From NCBI GenBank assembly GCA_943787265.1, contig CALSLT010000018.1:1-57088 (forward strand): 57,088 bases of DNA, in the 5' to 3' direction. Numbering within the stretch: the first letter of the stretch is position 1; every line of letters begins with the position of its first letter. Below, one piece after another: positions 53,778 to 57,088 of the stretch. Origin of the DNA: an uncultured Planctomycetaceae bacterium (GTDB lineage: Bacteria > Planctomycetota > Planctomycetia > Planctomycetales > Planctomycetaceae). Position numbers and translations under genes: made by a program. The notes under the pieces were generated by a model. It worked only from the letters and a program-made list of their open reading frames with translations. It did not search any database and was not told the origin of the DNA.

Positions 53778-55296
53778 ATGAAGACAGCCCACTACGCTCT
53801 CCTGCTTCTCCTTGTCTGTGCCTCGTCCAAAGCGGGCGACAAACCGAATATCGTCTACATCATCTGTGATGATCTCGGTTATGGGGATGTCCAATGCCTG
53901 ACTCCTGAGACGAGCAAAATTCCCAACGCCCAACGCCGACAAGCTGGCTTCGGAAGGGATGATCTTTACTGATGCTCATTCCGGATCGTCAGTCTGTTCG
54001 CCGACTCGCTACGGAGTCATGACCGGCCGCTACAGTTGGCGGACCTGGCTGCAGAAGGGCGTTGTGCAGGGGTTCGCACCGAGTCTGATCGCCGCAAAGC
54101 GTCCGACCGTCGCGGGCTTTCTGAAAGAGCAGGGCTATGCAACAGCGGCTATCGGGAAATGGCATCTGAACTTCCAATACCTCGATCCGAAAACCGGAAA
54201 ACAGTACACGCAGAAAGAGCACAGGACTCCGCCGGTCGGATCGAAGATTCCTGACGGGCCGATCAATCGCGGCTTTGATTATTACCACGGTTTTCATCAC
54301 GCCCGAAACATGGAAGCCGTCATAGAAAATGACCGAGTCATCAAGCACGACGACGTCATCAACATGCTGCCTCGACTGACGAAAAAAAGCGTTGAGTACA
54401 TCGAGTCTCGCGCCGGCAAAGACGAACCGTTCTTTCTCTACTTGCCGCTTGGGTCTCCGCATACGCCGATCGTGCCGTCGCCCGAGTGGGAGGGGAAGAG
54501 CGGCCTCGGTTCCTACGGCGACTTCGTCATGCAGACTGACAATGTCGTGGGCGAGGTCTCAGCCGCGTTGGCGAAACACGGATTCGCCGACAACACGCTC
54601 GTCATCTTTACGAGCGACAACGGCTGCTCGAAAGCCGCTGACATTAAGGGCCTCGCAGAAAAAGGCCACTTGGTCAGCGCTCACATGCGAGGTTCCAAGG
54701 CAGACATCTGGGACGGTGGACACCGCATTCCGTTCATCGTTCGTTGGCCGGGCAAAGTTCGGCCCGGTTCGACAAGCGACCAACTGATCTGCCTGACTGA
54801 TCTGTTTGCCACGGCTTCTGAGATCGTCCGTGCTGAGTTTCCTGCGACGTCCTGTGAAGACAGCGTCAGCTTTCTGCCAGCATTGTCAGGCGAACGAATC
54901 GTGTCGACTCGCGCCGGCGTGATTCACCATTCATTCAGTGGTCACTTCGCGTATCGCACCGGCAAATGGAAGTTGATCCTCGCACGCGGTTCGGGCGGCT
55001 GGAGTTCTCCGAAAGAGAATCAGGTCCCGAAAGGAACTATGAAAGCGCAGCTCTACGATCTTGACGCTGACCCCGGTGAGCAAAACAACCTCTACACTGC
55101 TGAGCCGGAAATCGCCGAACGTCTGCTCGCGCAGCTCACCGCGGAAGTTACAAGAGGGCGAAGTACGAAAGGTCTCGATTCGCAAAATGACACCGACAAG
55201 ATTGTGCTTTGGAAAAGCGAATCCGCAGCGAAGCAGAGTCAGACCAAGTCGGATTCAAAGCCGGCTTCAAGCAGAAAGAAGCGAAAGAAATTGTAA
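53778..55296 (+). pseudogene. Sulfatase gene with a single-base frameshift
   Basis: The first 49 codons (MKTAHYALLLLLVCASSKAG signal, then IVYIICDDLGYGDVQC) are the normal sulfatase start, with DD metal ligands. At about 53925 one extra A sits in ATTCCCAACGCCC; the reading must skip it to continue TPNADKLASEG and MIFTDAHSGSSVCSPTRYGV. Corrected, the 505-residue protein has the FGly motif CSPTR (73-77), AIGKWHLNF, PFFLYLPLGSPHTPI, LVIFTSDNGC and LYDLDADPGEQNNL. Without correction the 53959-55296 part keeps the FGly motif but lacks the first metal ligands. Everything else is sound, so this is either a base-calling error or a fresh inactivation. It lies behind the EF-hand/SGNH gene, with the repeat between. 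Confidence 0.9.
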
Positions 55297-55346
55297 GCAT
55301 CAGCGGATTCATCCAGCATTTTCGAGAGGCCGACCAGGAACGTAAA

Positions 55347-55814
55347 ATGTCTTCAGTCGATCTGATTCCAATTCAACCTGAAGGCGAAGTGCCGGTTGGA
55401 TTTCTTTCCAAAGATGACGATTCGCTGATCGCGGAAATGGCCCAAGCAGTTTTCGACATAACGCAGCAGATGTACGAGCAGGCGAGTTTCGTCGCGCCGT
55501 GGGGTGGCTACTTCGCGACGAAGAATTCCAGGCTGGTTGGAACTTGTGGTTTCAAAGGCTCACCAAAGGACGGTTGCGTCGAGATCGCCTATTTCACGTT
55601 CCCAGACTTCGAGGGGCAGGGAATCGCGACGGCGATGGGGCAGGGGCTCGTACACATCGCCCTGGCCTCCGATCCGAATGTCGTCATCACCGCACAAACT
55701 CTGGTCGAACCCGACGCCTCGCATCGCATTCTTGAAAAACTTGGCTTCACGGCCGGGAAGATCGTCCAACATCCCGACGACGGACCGGTTGTTGAGTGGC
55801 GACGTGACGGTTGA
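55347..55814 (+). CDS. GNAT-family N-acetyltransferase
   Basis: 155 residues from ATG 55347, after AGGA with 8-base spacing. The acetyl-CoA-binding block is IAYFTFPDFEGQGIATAMGQ, the conserved motif A of the RimJ/RimL-like (Acetyltransf_3) GNAT proteins. VGTCGFKGSPKDGCVEI precedes it and ASHRILEKLGFTAGKI is motif B. Cytoplasmic; the acceptor (amine of a protein, amino acid or drug) is unknown. Starts 51 bases after the sulfatase stop. Confidence 0.88.
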   Translation: MSSVDLIPIQPEGEVPVGFLSKDDDSLIAEMAQAVFDITQQMYEQASFVAPWGGYFATKNSRLVGTCGFKGSPKDGCVEIAYFTFPDFEGQGIATAMGQGLVHIALASDPNVVITAQTLVEPDASHRILEKLGFTAGKIVQHPDDGPVVEWRRDG

Positions 55815-55877
55815 GAATACAGGCCGACAGTCGCTGACTTCATGCACAGTTCGTTGACCTCGATTGTGAGCAGAACA

Positions 55878-57088
55878 ATGTCCCAACACTTACTGACAGT
55901 CGTCACTCTCTCTTTCGTTTTGTCATTCGATATGGTGGCAAAGGCTGCTGCTCCTGAAGAATCGTTGCCAACGTTTGAGAACTATATCCGCAGTCATCTT
56001 CCGTCCAGACAAGAACTCGACGTTTTCCTCAACGAAGTCTCGTGGGCGAAGTTCGATCCCATAGTCGGATACACGCTTGGCAGCTACGTCCCGCGTGATG
56101 GCGTTGCTGGGAGTTCTACGATTTCCACGTCGCAATCAGATGGCACTCGCACGTCGATGATCTATCGTGACAAGCCGTGCCGCATCAACACCTACGGAAA
56201 CAGCTTTACGCAGTGCCATCAGGTCAGCGACGGCGAGACGTGGCAGGAGTACCTTGCTGCTCACCTGGGAGAACCCATCCGCAATTACGGTATGGGCGGA
56301 TTCGGACTCTACCAGTCGTATCGCCGCATGCTGAGAGAAGAACAGACTGACAATGGTGCAGAATATGTGATGCTCTACGTGTGGGGCGACGACCATCGTC
56401 GAAGCCTGCTTCGGTGTCGTTACATGCTGATCGGAGCGTGGAATCGCAGGACGAATTCGGAAGAAGGTATCGGCCGAATGTTCCACGGCAACTTCTGGTC
56501 GAACATCGAGATGAATCTGAAGACTGGAAAATTCGAAGAACACGATAGCCGTCTGCCAACTCGTGAGTCGTTGTACAAAATGGTCGATTCAGAATGGATG
56601 GTTGAGAATCTGCAGGACGACCTGGTATTGCAGATGGGCCTTTATCTGCGGGGAGAGATCTCCGATATCGATGTCGGCCGGCTCAAACTGCTCAGCAAAC
56701 ATCTTGGCAAGTCTTTGGAGATAGCCGATGGCATCCCTACGCGAGCGAGTATTGAAGCGTTACTGGATGCCTATTCTTTCGCGGCAACCAGGCAGATTCT
56801 GAAACAGGCCCGCGAATTCACCAAAGCAAAAGGCAAGAAACTGCTGGTCATTCTACTTGACCCGTATCGTGTCACACGAGCACTCCTCGAAGGTAAACCT
56901 CGCTACGACCAGGAAATCGTTGACTACCTTAAGCAGAACAACTTTCGCACGTTCGACATGAATATCGTTCATCAGGAAGACCACAAGAGCTTCAATCTAA
57001 GCCCGTCCGACTACATGAGAAGGTATTACATCGGTCACTACAGCCCGACTGGAAACCACTTCTTCGCCTTCTCTCTAAAAGACAATGT
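55878..57088 (+). CDS. Secreted SGNH/GDSL-like hydrolase, 3' end beyond window
   Basis: The frame is open from ATG 55878 to the window end (403 codons), so the gene is incomplete. A signal peptide opens it (MSQHLLTVVTLSFVLSFDMV, cleavage near AKA). The first SGNH block is RINTYGNSFTQCHQVSDGET (GNS at 107-109); the usual aspartate of GDS is Asn here. Next come IRNYGMGGFGLYQSYRR (the Gly block), YVMLYVWGDDHRRS, and a distal HYSPTGNHFFAF that carries the Asp/His-side histidine region. Family relatives in planctomycetes have YGDSFTQCHQV. An esterase acting on glycan or lipid is plausible. The N for D is noted but not decisive, since Ser is the nucleophile. Confidence 0.8.
   Translation, partial: MSQHLLTVVTLSFVLSFDMVAKAAAPEESLPTFENYIRSHLPSRQELDVFLNEVSWAKFDPIVGYTLGSYVPRDGVAGSSTISTSQSDGTRTSMIYRDKPCRINTYGNSFTQCHQVSDGETWQEYLAAHLGEPIRNYGMGGFGLYQSYRRMLREEQTDNGAEYVMLYVWGDDHRRSLLRCRYMLIGAWNRRTNSEEGIGRMFHGNFWSNIEMNLKTGKFEEHDSRLPTRESLYKMVDSEWMVENLQDDLVLQMGLYLRGEISDIDVGRLKLLSKHLGKSLEIADGIPTRASIEALLDAYSFAATRQILKQAREFTKAKGKKLLVILLDPYRVTRALLEGKPRYDQEIVDYLKQNNFRTFDMNIVHQEDHKSFNLSPSDYMRRYYIGHYSPTGNHFFAFSLKDN

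Overview
The window looks like a piece of chromosome from a member of the Planctomycetota, probably an aquatic, polymer-degrading heterotroph. The evidence is the gene content. There are proteins of the planctomycetal cytochrome families (PSCyt1 plus DUF1549/DUF1553, and DUF1587/1592/1588/1585 paired with DUF1552). There are two FGly-type sulfatases, a sialate O-acetylesterase, a BNR sialidase-like protein, PQQ/SMP-30 propeller proteins, and giant secreted proteins with the 'LExRxLL' N-terminal motif typical of the phylum. Nearly every product carries a signal peptide. No phage genes, transposases, integrases or CRISPR arrays were seen, so this reads as ordinary chromosome with many lineage-specific secreted proteins.

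Layout. 1-9900: a tRNA-Ser cut by the window edge, an esterase/SMP-30 fusion, a small conserved-looking protein, a PSCyt1-DUF1549-DUF1553 protein, an orphan ABC-2-type ATPase, a PQQ propeller protein and an FtsX/MacB-like ABC pair. 9900-15300: a tandem metallo-beta-lactamase-fold protein, an unknown secreted protein and a sialate O-acetylesterase. 15300-18500: a lone cytochrome oxidase subunit III-like protein, a di-haem cytochrome c peroxidase and a propeller gene broken by three frameshifts. 18850-25800: a calcium-binding RTX protein closely followed by a membrane glycosyltransferase, facing a 1020-residue repeat protein across a bidirectional terminator. 25900-38700: aat, an unknown membrane protein, a Tat-exported TIM-barrel isomerase, the DUF1592/DUF1552 pair, and a serine hydrolase coupled to a four-module hydrolase/propeller fusion. 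38860-45600: a double secretin-like protein divergent from a VIT/VWA protein ending in a GlyGly-CTERM signal, directly followed by a rhombosortase and a BNR protein. 45750-57088: a catabolic block with sulfatases, a LamG-PQQ-methyltransferase-like fusion, a DUF4832-type TIM barrel, two SGNH-like proteins and a GNAT acetyltransferase.

The most interesting locus is 38859-44483. A GlyGly-CTERM surface protein (VIT + VWA) lies next to its predicted processing protease, a rhombosortase with visible GLSG serine and histidine motifs. A divergent gene encodes a secretin-like protein with two secretin cores. In Proteobacteria, GlyGly-CTERM substrates are handled by rhombosortase and type II secretion, so this could be a compact dedicated export/anchoring system. 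The secretin gene has a strong ribosome site and ATG followed by an in-frame TGA at codon 10.

Three genes carry lesions (three frameshifts at 17449-18490, one frameshift at 53925, an early stop at 41094-41096). Because they are all single-base events in otherwise well-kept frames, assembly or sequencing error and real decay are both possible. Several intergenic inverted-repeat elements (11954-12024, 17370-17424, 29584-29737, 45660-45715, 53633-53696) look like dispersed REP/MITE-type repeats, one of them lying inside the 5' end of a coding frame.
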